DNA from: Nostoc favosum CHAB5714
GTDB taxonomy: Bacteria; Cyanobacteriota; Cyanobacteriia; Cyanobacteriales; Nostocaceae
DNA: 59,662 bases
Direction of reading: 5' to 3'
Assembly (NCBI RefSeq): GCF_020829495.1
Contig: NZ_JAIVFQ010000042.1
Span: 1-59,662 of the forward strand
Under the pieces are notes generated by a model that saw only the letters and a program-made list of their open reading frames with translations, made no database searches and was not told the DNA's origin. Position numbers and translations under genes: made by a program. Positions 27,300 through 35,806 of the stretch are shown here, piece by piece (position 1 is the stretch's first letter; each line of letters opens with the position of its first letter).

Positions 27300-27986
27300 A
27301 TGGTTGTAAATTTGGCCCGAACTACTGCTTCCACAGAACTTTTGAAGCAAGTATTCCAAAACATTGATGCACAAAGTTGTCCAAGGTTATTCAACTTTCA
27401 CATGCACACTGTCTACTCGGATGGTAGGTTGCAGCCGAGTGCATTGATGGAACAGGCGATCGCTATTGGACTAAAAGGGTTAGCCATCACCGATCATCAT
27501 GGTATTATCGGCTATCAAGCATCACTTGCTTGGTTAGAAGACTGGAAGTGGAATAATCCTGGCGCAAGCACTCCTTACCTGTGGAGTGGTGTGGAAATTA
27601 ATGCCAACCTTTTGGATATAGAAGTTCACATTTTGGCTTACGCTTTTACACCAGAACACCCTAGTATCAAGCCTTATCTCCAAAGAAGGCCGACTACAGG
27701 TCAAGAATATCAGGCAAGTAACGTGATTGCTGCTATTCATGAAGCTGGGGGATTGGCAGTTCTGGCTCATCCGGCTCGTTACAAGCGATCGCTTTTTGAC
27801 TTAATTCCGGCTGCGTCCGAAAAGGGCATTGATGGCGTGGAAACTTTCTACGCCTACAATAACCCTAACCCCTGGAAACCCAGCGTATTGGAATCAGAAC
27901 AAGTACAAAAGTTGGCTGATGAATACTTTCTTTTCAATACTTGTGGTACTGATACCCACGGTTTGAGCCTGCTACAACGCTTGTAA
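27300..27986 (+). CDS. PHP domain protein (metal-dependent phosphoesterase)
   Basis: A 228-residue PHP-domain protein. FHMHTVYSDG gives the first H-x-H, TDHH the second metal site, then VEIN, VLAHPARY and a terminal GTDTHG. The full set of His/Asp metal ligands is present, so hydrolysis of a phosphoester (for example 3'-phosphoadenosine-type or nucleoside diphosphate substrates, as in YciV/RNase AM relatives) is plausible. GAGGGGG lies just before the ATG. Free-standing gene. Confidence 0.87.
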   Translation: MVVNLARTTASTELLKQVFQNIDAQSCPRLFNFHMHTVYSDGRLQPSALMEQAIAIGLKGLAITDHHGIIGYQASLAWLEDWKWNNPGASTPYLWSGVEINANLLDIEVHILAYAFTPEHPSIKPYLQRRPTTGQEYQASNVIAAIHEAGGLAVLAHPARYKRSLFDLIPAASEKGIDGVETFYAYNNPNPWKPSVLESEQVQKLADEYFLFNTCGTDTHGLSLLQRL

Positions 27987-28086
27987 AGATGAATCAATTT
28001 TTTTGAACTCTCCTGGTTAAATCTGCCAGGAGGTTATTCTATTTGGGATTTTCGCTAATCAAGCCTGATATTAACCTACATTCGGC

Positions 28087-28366
28087 AGGTTAGTTTGAAA
28101 ATCATGGTATTTTCTATAAACCATTCATAGTACAACTTACAGCTATATAAGAACCCCACCCCCAACCCCTCCCCGCTTGCGGGGAGGGGGGCAAAAGCGC
28201 AGCTTTGGCGGGGTGGGGTTCCGGCCAGGTTAGTTTGAAAATCATGGTATTTTCTATAAACCATTCATAGTACAACTTACAGCTATATAAGAACCCCACC
28301 CCCAACCCCTCCCCGCAAGCGGGGAGGGGGGCAAAAGCGCAGCTTTGGCGGGGTGGGGTTCCGGCC
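28087..28366. repeat. 140-bp exact tandem duplication
   Basis: Two adjacent copies (28087-28226 and 28227-28366) start AGGTTAGTTTGAAAATCATG and each contains a GC-rich repeat with the CCCCTCCCCGC-TTGC/AAGC-GGGGAGGGG hairpin. They are almost identical; the loop TTGC versus AAGC differs, as if the stem core had inverted or been re-copied. Confidence 0.9.
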
Positions 28367-28544
28367 ATTGGTGAGAGGTTAAGGTTATATAGCTTTTGTC
28401 AATAAGTAATAGTACTTAAAATGCTGAAGATCGGGCTAGCGATGCCGAAGCATCACATCAAATACTCGCTACTTCAGCACATTTTCAGCATGACTATTAA
28501 TTGACAAAAATGATTTTGTCTTAACCTATCACGAATGCTGCTAA

Positions 28545-30008
28545 CTAAACAAAGAAACTGCTCACTGCAATATTTCCTAACGCCGGTAAAGTACCTGTTA
28601 ATCCTGTTAAATTGACTAACAAATCACTATTCGACTGAAAACCAGCAGTGCTATTATTGATCGCTAGATAAGTTCCGGCGATCGCTCCACTTGTGACTCT
28701 GACTAGGGCTGCACCATTCACCCCTAAAGCTTGATTTCCGGCTACGGCTCCATTAGCATCGGTAAATACCTGATTGGCTAAATTTACTAAAGTGGTGGCA
28801 GTCTTATCGGCGGCACGGGTAAAACTGCTAGGTGTAGTCACGGTTAGTGGGTCTGAAGTCAGTAAACCAATTGCATCTGTGCCAATGGTGAAGTCAGTAA
28901 TGCGATCGGTTCCTGATACTAATGATTGTCCAAACTCGAAGGAGAATATATCTGCGCCTTGGCCGCCAGTTAGAGTATCAGCACCAAGATCACCACTCAA
29001 AATATCATCTCCATTGTCGCCATTAAGAACATTGGCTCCAGAGTTACCGAAGAGGAAGTCATTGAAAATCGAGCCTTTTACGTTTTCAACGTTGGAAATA
29101 AAATCGGTTCCTGCACCACCAATAGCGAATCCAGCAGCAAGACTTACGGTAACCCCGGAACCGACAAAACCGTACTCAACGGTATCAATGCCACCCCCAC
29201 CATCGATAGTATCGTCACCAAATCCCCCTAAGAAAGATTCATTGGCATTAGAACCAATCAGCAGGTCACTAAAACGAGATCCCAACACCCGCTCAATGGA
29301 AACTAAGGTATCATCACCGCTACCACCAATAACAACTCCGGCGGACAAATCAACACCGACTCCTGAGCTAGCGTCGAAATAGACAGCAGTATCAAATCCT
29401 GCACCGCCATTAATCCTATCAGCGCCGCCAAACCCTTGAATCTGGTTATTTCCAGAGTTCCCAGTCAGTATATCGCTGAATGCTGACCCCTCGATATCTT
29501 CGACGTTGGAAATAACCGATGTGCCAAAAGAAGTAATTGCCAGCCCTGTTGAGAGATTAACAATTACTCCCTCACTAAATTTTTGGAAGCTTATGACATC
29601 AATACCCGCCCCACCATTGATGGTGTCGTTACCGTTGGAGCCGTCAAAGCTATCATCCTCCGCAGATCCGAGGAAACTGTCATTACCTCGATAAAAATAT
29701 TGACCATACTCGTATGATGACGTGCCGATAGATAAAAGGCTATTTCTTGTGGCAACGTCAATATTCAGATTTGTGTCCTGGCTGATGATTTGGCCGTTAG
29801 TTCCGAAGACAAATAGCGAAGTGATGGTTCCAGAATTAAAGAATCCGCTTGAAGCATAGGTGAAATTGACACCTACATAACTAGTTTCGAGAACGCCACT
29901 ACTATAGAGTATTTCAAAATTGGTGGACGTTTGCGCCCCAAAGAATTCGGCAAGACCAGTAGTATCCCCAATGTACCTGTTACCTTGAAATAATACGGTA
30001 TTAGCCAT
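28545..30008 (-). CDS. RTX/hemolysin-type calcium-binding repeat protein
   Basis: A 487-residue acidic, glycine-rich protein with several GGxGxDx-type nonapeptides (GGAGIDVISF, GFGGADRINGGAGFD, GGFGDDTIDGGGGID, GDNGDDILSGDLGADTLTG) grouped in four blocks between about 120 and 370. Such repeats form calcium-filled beta-rolls in proteins exported by type I secretion. The last 110 residues (LLTSDPLTV...AGFQSNSDLLVNLTGLTGTL) match the C-terminal domain common in cyanobacterial RTX proteins ('bluetail'). No enzyme domain is seen; a surface-layer or adhesion-like role is inferred. No export genes are adjacent. Confidence 0.85.
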   Translation of the reverse strand: MANTVLFQGNRYIGDTTGLAEFFGAQTSTNFEILYSSGVLETSYVGVNFTYASSGFFNSGTITSLFVFGTNGQIISQDTNLNIDVATRNSLLSIGTSSYEYGQYFYRGNDSFLGSAEDDSFDGSNGNDTINGGAGIDVISFQKFSEGVIVNLSTGLAITSFGTSVISNVEDIEGSAFSDILTGNSGNNQIQGFGGADRINGGAGFDTAVYFDASSGVGVDLSAGVVIGGSGDDTLVSIERVLGSRFSDLLIGSNANESFLGGFGDDTIDGGGGIDTVEYGFVGSGVTVSLAAGFAIGGAGTDFISNVENVKGSIFNDFLFGNSGANVLNGDNGDDILSGDLGADTLTGGQGADIFSFEFGQSLVSGTDRITDFTIGTDAIGLLTSDPLTVTTPSSFTRAADKTATTLVNLANQVFTDANGAVAGNQALGVNGAALVRVTSGAIAGTYLAINNSTAGFQSNSDLLVNLTGLTGTLPALGNIAVSSFFV

Positions 30009-30068
30009 AAAACTTTCTCTCCTGATTAAACGTTTGGTGTGAATTTATCTTCAGTTAAGATGTAATTA

Positions 30069-30343
30069 AGGATTTGCAAAAAATAAATTATCCAATCTTA
30101 TGGGGTGGGCATTTTGCACACAGCAAAAAGCTGGCGAGAGAGAAGCCCACGCCACAAACTGACTTTTCACGGTATCTGGAAAACCTCTCTCTAAATCTCT
30201 CTCCTAAAAGGAGAGAGACTTTGAATTTTCCCCCTTCCCGCGTCGGGAAGGGGGTTAGGGGGTTAGGTTTTTCGTGGGATTTTCCAGATGACGTGAAAAA
30301 TTAGCCCGCACAAGTAGTTGAGTATTTTTTATTTGGAAGTCCT
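30069..30343. mobile_element. MITE family 3, copy D (carrying another repeat)
   Basis: Starts AGGATTTGCAAAAAATAAAT and ends TTTTATTTGGAAGTCCT with TTA on both sides (30066-30068, 30344-30346). It is longer than other copies (275 bp) because it holds a GAAAACCTCTCTC...GGGGGTTAGGG repeat in the middle. Upstream of the RTX gene. Confidence 0.82.
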
Positions 30344-30487
30344 TTAGCGTTGTAGTACGCTATGCCAGATAATACCATTTTTTTTTAGAAAAATATCATC
30401 AAACCATTTACTTTTATATCTGGAAAAATAATTTATATAGTAATTGACCGGACAAATTGGGCTTATGCAAATGGCTCTTTTTTATAT

Positions 30488-30599
30488 CTCTGAATAGAGA
30501 AAAATAACATGCTGACTTTAAATCTTTTTCAAAGCGTCGCTTGCTCAGCAAAGTTAAAAAATCCTTGTTTGGAAACAAGCACGGAGAAACAAGGTTTTA
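30488..30599. repeat. 112-bp structured repeat, copy A
   Basis: About 90% identical to 30751-30862. Conserved features: GCTGA...TCAGC pairing, and CCTTGTTTGG AAACAAG followed by a second AAACAAGG, giving two mutually exclusive hairpins before TTTT. No long reading frame. Confidence 0.75.
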
Positions 30600-30750
30600 C
30601 AGCAGTTTTCATATATTTAAACCACATCTATCGTAGGGGTAAAGCGCATTGCTAAACCCCTACCGCGTGGTCTATTTACCTGAAAATTACTGTAAATATT
30701 CTCTAATGAGAGTTAAAATCTCCGTCTAAAAATGTTTTGAATTATTAAGT

Positions 30751-30862
30751 CTCTGAAGATAGAAAAATAAGATGCTGACTTTGAATCTTTTTCAAAGTCT
30801 CGATTTATCAGCAAAGCTAAAAAATCCTTGTTTGGAAACAAGCACGGAGAAACAAGGTTTTA
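30751..30862. repeat. 112-bp structured repeat, copy B
   Basis: Same length as copy A. Here GACTTTGAA-TCTTT-TTCAAAGTC forms a perfect 9-bp hairpin inside GCTGA...TCAGC. The block ends with CCTTGTTT/AAACAAGG plus TTTT. Orientation is the same as copy A, 263 bases away. Could be a mobile palindromic unit or an RNA element; no function is assigned. Confidence 0.75.
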
Positions 30863-30894
30863 GAGGATGTTTAAAAAGTTTCGTATAGCACATC

Positions 30895-31130
30895 AACTTG
30901 TGACATTACCCCCCCCAACCCCCCGATGTATTGGGGGGCTTGAAGAGGCTATTTGCCCCCCCTTTCTAAGGGGGGGTTGGGGGGGTATTAGATACTTTTG
31001 GTAACAAATATAGCTTTTCAAACAACCTCTTATATCATGTCTACTTGATTGCTTATTAAACCCGAAGAACCCCACCCCGCCAAAGCTACGCTTTGTCTCC
31101 CCTCCCCGCAAGCGAGGAGGGGAATATGAT
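30895..31130. repeat. GC-rich repeats including a truncated MITE family 4 end
   Basis: 30908-30988 is an inverted pair ACCCCCCCCAACCCCCC / GGGGGGTTGGGGGGGTA. From 31033, TATCATGTCTACTTGATTGC matches the complement of the right end of the family 4 element at 16314, and a CCCCACCCCGCCAAAGCTACGC block follows, but the other terminal repeat is missing. Confidence 0.7.
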
Positions 31131-31158
31131 GTATACCTCATCCGATTAGGAAACGCTG

Positions 31159-31845
31159 TTAAGGGGAGCCAGTATTTTGGGGAACTATATTAGAGTTAAG
31201 TTCAAGAGCTTGAGAAGCTATCTTGATTGTCTCTTTAGCAGCTTTTTCCTTGCGTTCACTGTAGCGGTCTGTGAGATAATCAACTTTGTCACGCAATAGC
31301 AAAGTAAATTTGTAAAGTTCTTCCATGACATCGACAACGCGATCGCGGTAGGGCGAATCCTTCATATTCCCGTCTTCCTTAAACTCCTCGTATGCTTTAG
31401 CCACTGAAGATTGATTCGGGATAGTGAACATCCGCATCCAGCGCCCAAGAATTCTTAATGTGTTGACGGCATTAAAAGACTGAGATCCACCACTCACTTG
31501 CATCACAGCCAAAGTTCTCCCTTGAGTCGGGCGAACGGCTCCAATACTGAGCGGAATCCAGTCAATTTGGTTTTTCATAGTGCCAGAAATCTGACCGTGC
31601 AGTTCTGGGCTAGACCAAACCTGCCCTTCTGACCACAGGCTTAATTGACGCAACTCCTGCACCTTTGGGTGGCTGTCAGGTACGCTGCCATAAATTGGTA
31701 GTTCACGGGGATCGAAAAACTTTACCTCTGCGCCAAATTCTTCAATGATGCGTGCTGCTTCCTCTGCCAAGAGGCGGCTATAGGAACGCTCACGCAGGGA
31801 GCCATATAAAAACAAAATTCTGGGAGGATGCTCAAATGTCGTCAT
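31159..31845 (-). CDS. arsH: ArsH, NADPH-dependent FMN reductase of arsenic resistance
   Basis: A 228-residue flavodoxin-like protein with the ArsH pattern: LFLYGSLRERSYSRLLAEEA (FMN phosphate loop), LPIYGSVPDSHPKVQEL, SPELHGQISGTMKNQIDWIP and QVSGGSQSFNAVNTLR. ArsH reduces flavin and oxidises trivalent organoarsenicals, or protects from oxidative stress. It is the last gene of the minus-strand ars cluster. MITE family 3 copy C ends only 12 bases before its ATG, so its original leader has been replaced and no ribosome site is obvious. Confidence 0.92.
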   Translation of the reverse strand: MTTFEHPPRILFLYGSLRERSYSRLLAEEAARIIEEFGAEVKFFDPRELPIYGSVPDSHPKVQELRQLSLWSEGQVWSSPELHGQISGTMKNQIDWIPLSIGAVRPTQGRTLAVMQVSGGSQSFNAVNTLRILGRWMRMFTIPNQSSVAKAYEEFKEDGNMKDSPYRDRVVDVMEELYKFTLLLRDKVDYLTDRYSERKEKAAKETIKIASQALELNSNIVPQNTGSP

Positions 31846-31857
31846 GATAATTGCTTA

Positions 31858-32025
31858 CGGATTTCCAAGAAATAAAGTATCCAAGAAAACGAACCACAGA
31901 GGCGCAGAGAAGCCAGTGCGTTGGGCGGGTTCCCCGACTTGAAGCAACTGGCGCGACACGGAGAGATGAAGAAGAGAGAGGATTGTTGTATGAGATTTTT
32001 GGATATTTTTTAATTTGGAAGTCCC
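31858..32025. mobile_element. MITE family 3, copy C (inside the ars operon)
   Basis: 168 bp, from CGGATTTCCAAGAAATAAAG to TTAATTTGGAAGTCCC, with TTA at 31855-31857 and 32026-32028. It lies between the phosphatase gene and arsH; its end supplies the last codons and stop of the former. Confidence 0.88.
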
Positions 32026-32483
32026 TTATTTTCCTCCAACTTTCGCAAAAAGGTGCTTTGGGCTTCTCGCAATTCGACATCAGGATTTGCGTGTTGGATT
32101 TTCTGTATTGCGTCGTTAAAAGACAAGCCAGTGTAAATCAGGTAAGAAGCCAGTATCGTTCCCGTTCTTCGCCTCCCACTGGTGCAATGAACTGCAACAG
32201 CTTTGCCAATGCCTTTTTGAGTGTCAATGAAGTTTTGTAATTCCTGAAGCTGCTCTAGGCTGGGTGCAGTGCCACCTTTGATTGGCAACCACAGATGAGG
32301 AATGTTTGCTTTTTGATACAAATCTAGGTTAGAGGGGTCATCCATAACGGAGACGATCGCACCAATACCAGTAGCCCGTAACTCTGTCAACTCCTCTGCC
32401 ATTGGCTTCCGAACACCTGCCAGTTTCCCTGGAATCACCCACCACAGGTTCTCTGAAATTGGTTGAATTGTTTCTTGCTCCAT
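32010..32483 (-). CDS. Dual-specificity/tyrosine phosphatase-like protein in the ars cluster
   Basis: A 157-residue protein with the cysteine phosphatase signature HCTSGRRRTG (HCxxGxxR) at about 99-108 and a WPD-like acidic loop region upstream. Such domains hydrolyse phosphoesters; in an ars operon the same chemistry could be used on arsenate or be recruited for regulation, which is inference. The final KGLPN and TAA stop come from the terminal repeat of the adjacent MITE, so the native C-terminus has been changed. It lies 50 bases after arsC and is likely co-transcribed. Confidence 0.82.
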   Translation of the reverse strand: MEQETIQPISENLWWVIPGKLAGVRKPMAEELTELRATGIGAIVSVMDDPSNLDLYQKANIPHLWLPIKGGTAPSLEQLQELQNFIDTQKGIGKAVAVHCTSGRRRTGTILASYLIYTGLSFNDAIQKIQHANPDVELREAQSTFLRKLEENKGLPN

Positions 32484-32533
32484 TGGTTCGAGCCTTAGTT
32501 TAATTCCAGTACTACAATTTGACGTTGCAATCT

Positions 32534-32947
32534 TTATCGAGCAGGTGTAAATTCTTTATTCACAGACTCAATCAATTGAGTCACCCGTTCTTTAATCTCA
32601 TCGCGGACTCTAGGAAAAATTTCCGGTTGTTCTGCTGGATCATCTAATTGCCAGTCTTCAAATACTTCCCGCACAACCCACTCTGGCGGCAAATTCACGC
32701 CACAGCCACACAAAGAAATCACTACATCAAAGTCTTTCGCTTGGAAATCACTGAGGGGTTTGGAGTGTTGATTGGTAATGTCGATACCAATTTCTTTCAT
32801 GGTTGCGATTGCTTCTGGTCTGACCTGACTTGCTTCTAAGCCTGAGCTAATCACTTCAATTTTTCCCTTACCAAGAGTTTTCGCAAAACCTTCCGCCATT
32901 TGAGAACGGGCAGAATTCTTTTTACAAACAAACATCACTCGTTTCAT
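32534..32947 (-). CDS. arsC: Arsenate reductase (LMW-phosphatase fold, Synechocystis type)
   Basis: A 137-residue ArsC. The P-loop CKKNSARSQ puts catalytic Cys8 in the CX5R motif; Cys80 and Cys82 in SLCGCG match the resolving pair of the Synechocystis enzyme, which uses glutathione/glutaredoxin to reduce arsenate to arsenite. It lies between acr3 (upstream in transcription) and the phosphatase-like gene on the minus strand. Confidence 0.93.
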   Translation of the reverse strand: MKRVMFVCKKNSARSQMAEGFAKTLGKGKIEVISSGLEASQVRPEAIATMKEIGIDITNQHSKPLSDFQAKDFDVVISLCGCGVNLPPEWVVREVFEDWQLDDPAEQPEIFPRVRDEIKERVTQLIESVNKEFTPAR

Positions 32948-33130
32948 AGTTCGATTCCCCTAATAATGTCGTTAAATTTATAAGCTGCGAGATTCAGGTG
33001 TTACGAAATATTCGTAATTTGTAATTCGTAATTACATTTTTGCCGTACTGTGCTAATTAGTAGAGGCAGTTCTATCAATGAAGATCAGCTATTACTTTGA
33101 TTACACAATCTTTAGAGTCAAAGATTGCGA

Positions 33131-34282
33131 TCATTTTAAGACACCAAAACAGCGCGGATCTTGCAATGTTGCTTTTTCCGGTTCCCGTGGAAACCAAGCT
33201 GCTGTGCGCTTACAAAACTCAACCAGCATCAACATCACTGGCACTTCAATTAAAACCCCTACCACTGTAGCGAGTGCTGCACCTGAATTTAAGCCAAATA
33301 GCATCACAGCAGTGGCAATAGCAACTTCAAAATGATTGCTTGCTCCAATTAATGCTGCGGGTGCGGCATCTTCGTAGTATAAGTTCAACTTCAATGCTGC
33401 TACATAACTAATCAAGAAAATGAAATTAGTTTGGATAAATAGTGGTACGGCAATTAACAAGATATGCAAGGGATTTTTAACAATTAGTTCGCCCTTGAAT
33501 GCAAATAGCAGTACCAAAGTTAGCAATAGAGCAGTAATCGAAACTGGAGTCAGATACTTTAAGAATCGTCTTTCAAACCACTCTGTACCTTTGTATTTAA
33601 AAATCCAGTAACGGCTGTACATTCCCGCCACTAGGGGAAACCCAACATAAATGACTACTGACAAAACAATAGTTTCCCAAGGCACGGTTAAATCATTCGC
33701 CGCTAATAACCATCTACCCAATGGTGCGTATAAGAACAGCATCGCCAGAGAATTTACTGCCACCATTATTAAGGTATGTCCCTGGTTGCCGTAGGAAAGA
33801 TATCCCCATAACAATACCATTGCTGTACAAGGAGCAATTCCTAGTAAGATAGTACCAGCAATATAAGAATTTGCCAGTGCTACTTCGCTACCGCCAATGA
33901 TCTCAGTTCCGGTAATCAAAGGACGAAATAACCATCCTAAGAAAAATTGAGCAAATATTACCATCGTGAATGGTTTAATCAACCAGTTCACTACCAAGGT
34001 GAGAATAACGGGTTTTGGGGCGCGGATAGCATTTGCTGCTTGTGTGAAGTCAATCTTCACCATGATTGGATACATCATGAAAAACAAACATACTGCGATG
34101 GGAATAGACACTTGATACACACTCATTGCATCAAGAGCTACTGCTATCCCTGGAAACAATCTACCTAGTGCAATTCCGACAAAGATACACAAAAATACCC
34201 AAACGGTGAGATATTTTTCAAAAAAACTTAGATTGCTTCCTGCTTGTATCCGGGCTGTACTACCTTGTGAATTCTGACTCAT
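33131..34282 (-). CDS. acr3: ACR3-type arsenite efflux transporter
   Basis: A 383-residue membrane protein with about ten transmembrane helices of the ACR3/BART family. GIAPCTAMVLLWGYLSYGN carries the conserved functional cysteine, and GASNHFEVAIATAVMLFG and the LIEVPVML end are typical. It exports arsenite. Its ATG overlaps the 3' end of the upstream pstS-like pseudogene by four bases (34279-34282), so the two were translationally coupled. Confidence 0.94.
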   Translation of the reverse strand: MSQNSQGSTARIQAGSNLSFFEKYLTVWVFLCIFVGIALGRLFPGIAVALDAMSVYQVSIPIAVCLFFMMYPIMVKIDFTQAANAIRAPKPVILTLVVNWLIKPFTMVIFAQFFLGWLFRPLITGTEIIGGSEVALANSYIAGTILLGIAPCTAMVLLWGYLSYGNQGHTLIMVAVNSLAMLFLYAPLGRWLLAANDLTVPWETIVLSVVIYVGFPLVAGMYSRYWIFKYKGTEWFERRFLKYLTPVSITALLLTLVLLFAFKGELIVKNPLHILLIAVPLFIQTNFIFLISYVAALKLNLYYEDAAPAALIGASNHFEVAIATAVMLFGLNSGAALATVVGVLIEVPVMLMLVEFCKRTAAWFPREPEKATLQDPRCFGVLK

Positions 34283-34846
34283 TGGAATAAACCTAAAAAT
34301 AAAAGAAATGTCAAGTTTATCTCTGCTTTGCCTTCAAATACTGTTCCCACTTTGCCTTGATACAAGTGAACGTAATTGAGGTGTTTGCTTTCATTTGGTA
34401 AAGGTATATAGCCCACAGCATTTGCTATTGTTGGTGCTTTATCAATGTAAAATTCGACAAATTTGTTTACTAATCCTTTGTTTTGGTTATCTCGAAAATT
34501 AACGTAGATAAACAAAGGTCGTTTCTCCGGCACAGAATTTTTCAAATCCGCCAGTAGTACCAGAAATGTTAACTGCAACCTGCACCCGATTCTTTAGGTC
34601 AGCTTGATAGTCTTTAGCGTAGGCGTAGCCCGCCGCAGGCATCGCCTCTGTAATGGGATAGACCGTGCTGGAACCATCAATTTTAATTGTTGCTGTTGCA
34701 GGCTGGACAGAATCTCTTACCTGAGTTACATCAGGTGACTGCTGAGTTTGAGTAGATGTGTTGGATGCTGCTGTACAACTGGTCGTTAAAGCCAACATTC
34801 CGAGTGCAAGAGCCAATTCCTTTGGTGCTGTCTTCATTGACCCCAC
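34279..34846 (-). pseudogene. pstS-like phosphate-binding lipoprotein, internally deleted
   Basis: The 5' part (from 34846, probably ATG 34837) has a signal peptide with lipobox ALTTSC, then TATIKIDGSSTVYPITEAM and SGTTGGFEKFCAGE, as in PstS. The reading frame then stops after FVYLR, while a second frame beginning within it reads RPLFIYVN...KFVEFYIDKAPTIANAVGY and a GKVGTVFEGK end, the C-terminus of PstS. Roughly half of the protein is missing and the junction is out of frame. In addition GCGATGCCTGCGGCGGGCTA, a dispersed repeat, is inserted within the N-terminal part (residues AAGYAYAK). A PstS-like protein is often part of cyanobacterial ars operons; here it is dead. Confidence 0.83.
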
Positions 34847-34881
34847 CCCTGTGAGTTATATCAAGAGTATATCTCTATCAT

Positions 34882-34897
34882 TTCAAAAAAAATTGAT
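34882..34897. promoter_or_regulatory. Candidate ArsR operator upstream of pstS-like/acr3
   Basis: TTCAA-AAAAAA-TTGAT, one mismatch from the ATCAA-N6-TTGAT box described for ArsR of Synechocystis (from memory). It lies 36 bases before the pstS-like start and 59 bases after the arsR stop. The A-tract makes chance similarity possible. Confidence 0.5.
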
Positions 34898-34955
34898 TTG
34901 TCAATCCGTAGAGAACTAGAAGTAAACAAAAGATTACAAAAAAATTGATGGATTT

Positions 34956-35282
34956 TTAAGTCTCGCAGGGGGGACGAATAGGCAATATTGGGCTAAAGCG
35001 GCGGAATTCTGCTAGATACTGCTCTAGGGCAACAAATTGCGGCAAATTGAGGCTGTAGTAAATCCAGCGCCCTTCTTGACGAGCGCGAACTAAGCCAGCT
35101 TCTTTCAGGGTTTTGAGGTGAAAAGACAGTTTAGACTGAGTGGTTCCCAGGTGGTCGCACAGGTCACACACGCATAGTTCTTGAGAGCGCAGCAGTTCTA
35201 ATACCTTAATCCGTAGGGGGTCAGACAGGGCATGAAAGCCAGCAGCGATCGTATCAGGAGTGAAGGTGCTATTAGAAGCCAT
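34956..35282 (-). CDS. arsR: ArsR/SmtB family repressor
   Basis: A 108-residue winged-helix repressor with the metal/arsenite site ELCVCDLC on helix alpha-3 and the recognition region TTQSKLSFHLKTLKEAGLV. It should release DNA when arsenite binds the cysteines. The frame begins at a TTG (35285), but the ATG at 35282 is the natural start. It is transcribed in the same direction as the resistance genes, just upstream of them, and a candidate operator overlaps its start codon. Confidence 0.93.
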   Translation of the reverse strand: MASNSTFTPDTIAAGFHALSDPLRIKVLELLRSQELCVCDLCDHLGTTQSKLSFHLKTLKEAGLVRARQEGRWIYYSLNLPQFVALEQYLAEFRRFSPILPIRPPCET

Positions 35283-35296
35283 CAACTTTTTTTGAA
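35281..35296. promoter_or_regulatory. Candidate ArsR operator at the arsR start
   Basis: ATCAA-CTTTTT-TTGAA, one mismatch from ATCAA-N6-TTGAT, with the same spacing as the site at 34882. It overlaps the arsR start codon, consistent with autorepression. Confidence 0.5.
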
Positions 35297-35485
35297 GTAT
35301 TTCTTTATGGTAAAGTCTAATTGAATAGTATTAGTACTTAAAAAGACCCGAAGTGTCTGACCAAAAAAGTCCACCAGCAGTAATTAGAGTACTGTCTTGT
35401 TTTTGAAGATTTATTGATAATGATAATTGCTTGACCGAGTTTTTTTGGTATTCGTGCTGTAATTGCTATTAGTTAACTAACTAAC

Positions 35486-35806
35486 TTAACTAGCGTACAG
35501 GCGCAAGCTTTTTTCGACCAAGGAGTTAAGGCTTTGTCCCTCTTTCTTTGCAATAAATACAATTTTTTTGTGTAAATCAGGGTCAATTCTCACCATGAAT
35601 TTACCTGAGAATGGCTTATCAGCCTCCTCTCCACGTTCTCTACAAAAATCTAAATAATCATCCACTGAATCAGAAAAAGCTTGTTTTAGTTCGTCTACGC
35701 TACTACCTTGAAAAGTAATCACGTCCCGAATATTAATTACTTCACCGTGAAAAATTTCTGCCTCAGCATCAAATTCTACAGATGCTTCATATCCTTTATA
35801 TTTCAT
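35486..35806 (-). CDS. hicB: HicB family antitoxin
   Basis: A 106-residue HicB: the N-terminal partial RNase H-like fold (MKYKGYEASVEFDAEAEIFH, GEVINIRDVITFQG) and a C-terminal ribbon-helix-helix type tail (GKFMVRIDPDLHKKIVFIAK, SLNSLVEKSL). HicB neutralises the HicA mRNA interferase and represses the operon. It overlaps the preceding hicA reading frame by 11 bases, as in normal hicAB operons, but that hicA is frameshifted. Confidence 0.9.
   Translation of the reverse strand: MKYKGYEASVEFDAEAEIFHGEVINIRDVITFQGSSVDELKQAFSDSVDDYLDFCRERGEEADKPFSGKFMVRIDPDLHKKIVFIAKKEGQSLNSLVEKSLRLYAS

Noticed and set aside
28774..29382. 202-residue proline/serine-rich frame opposite the RTX gene
   Set aside because: Antisense of glycine/aspartate-rich repeats gives proline/serine-rich open frames automatically.
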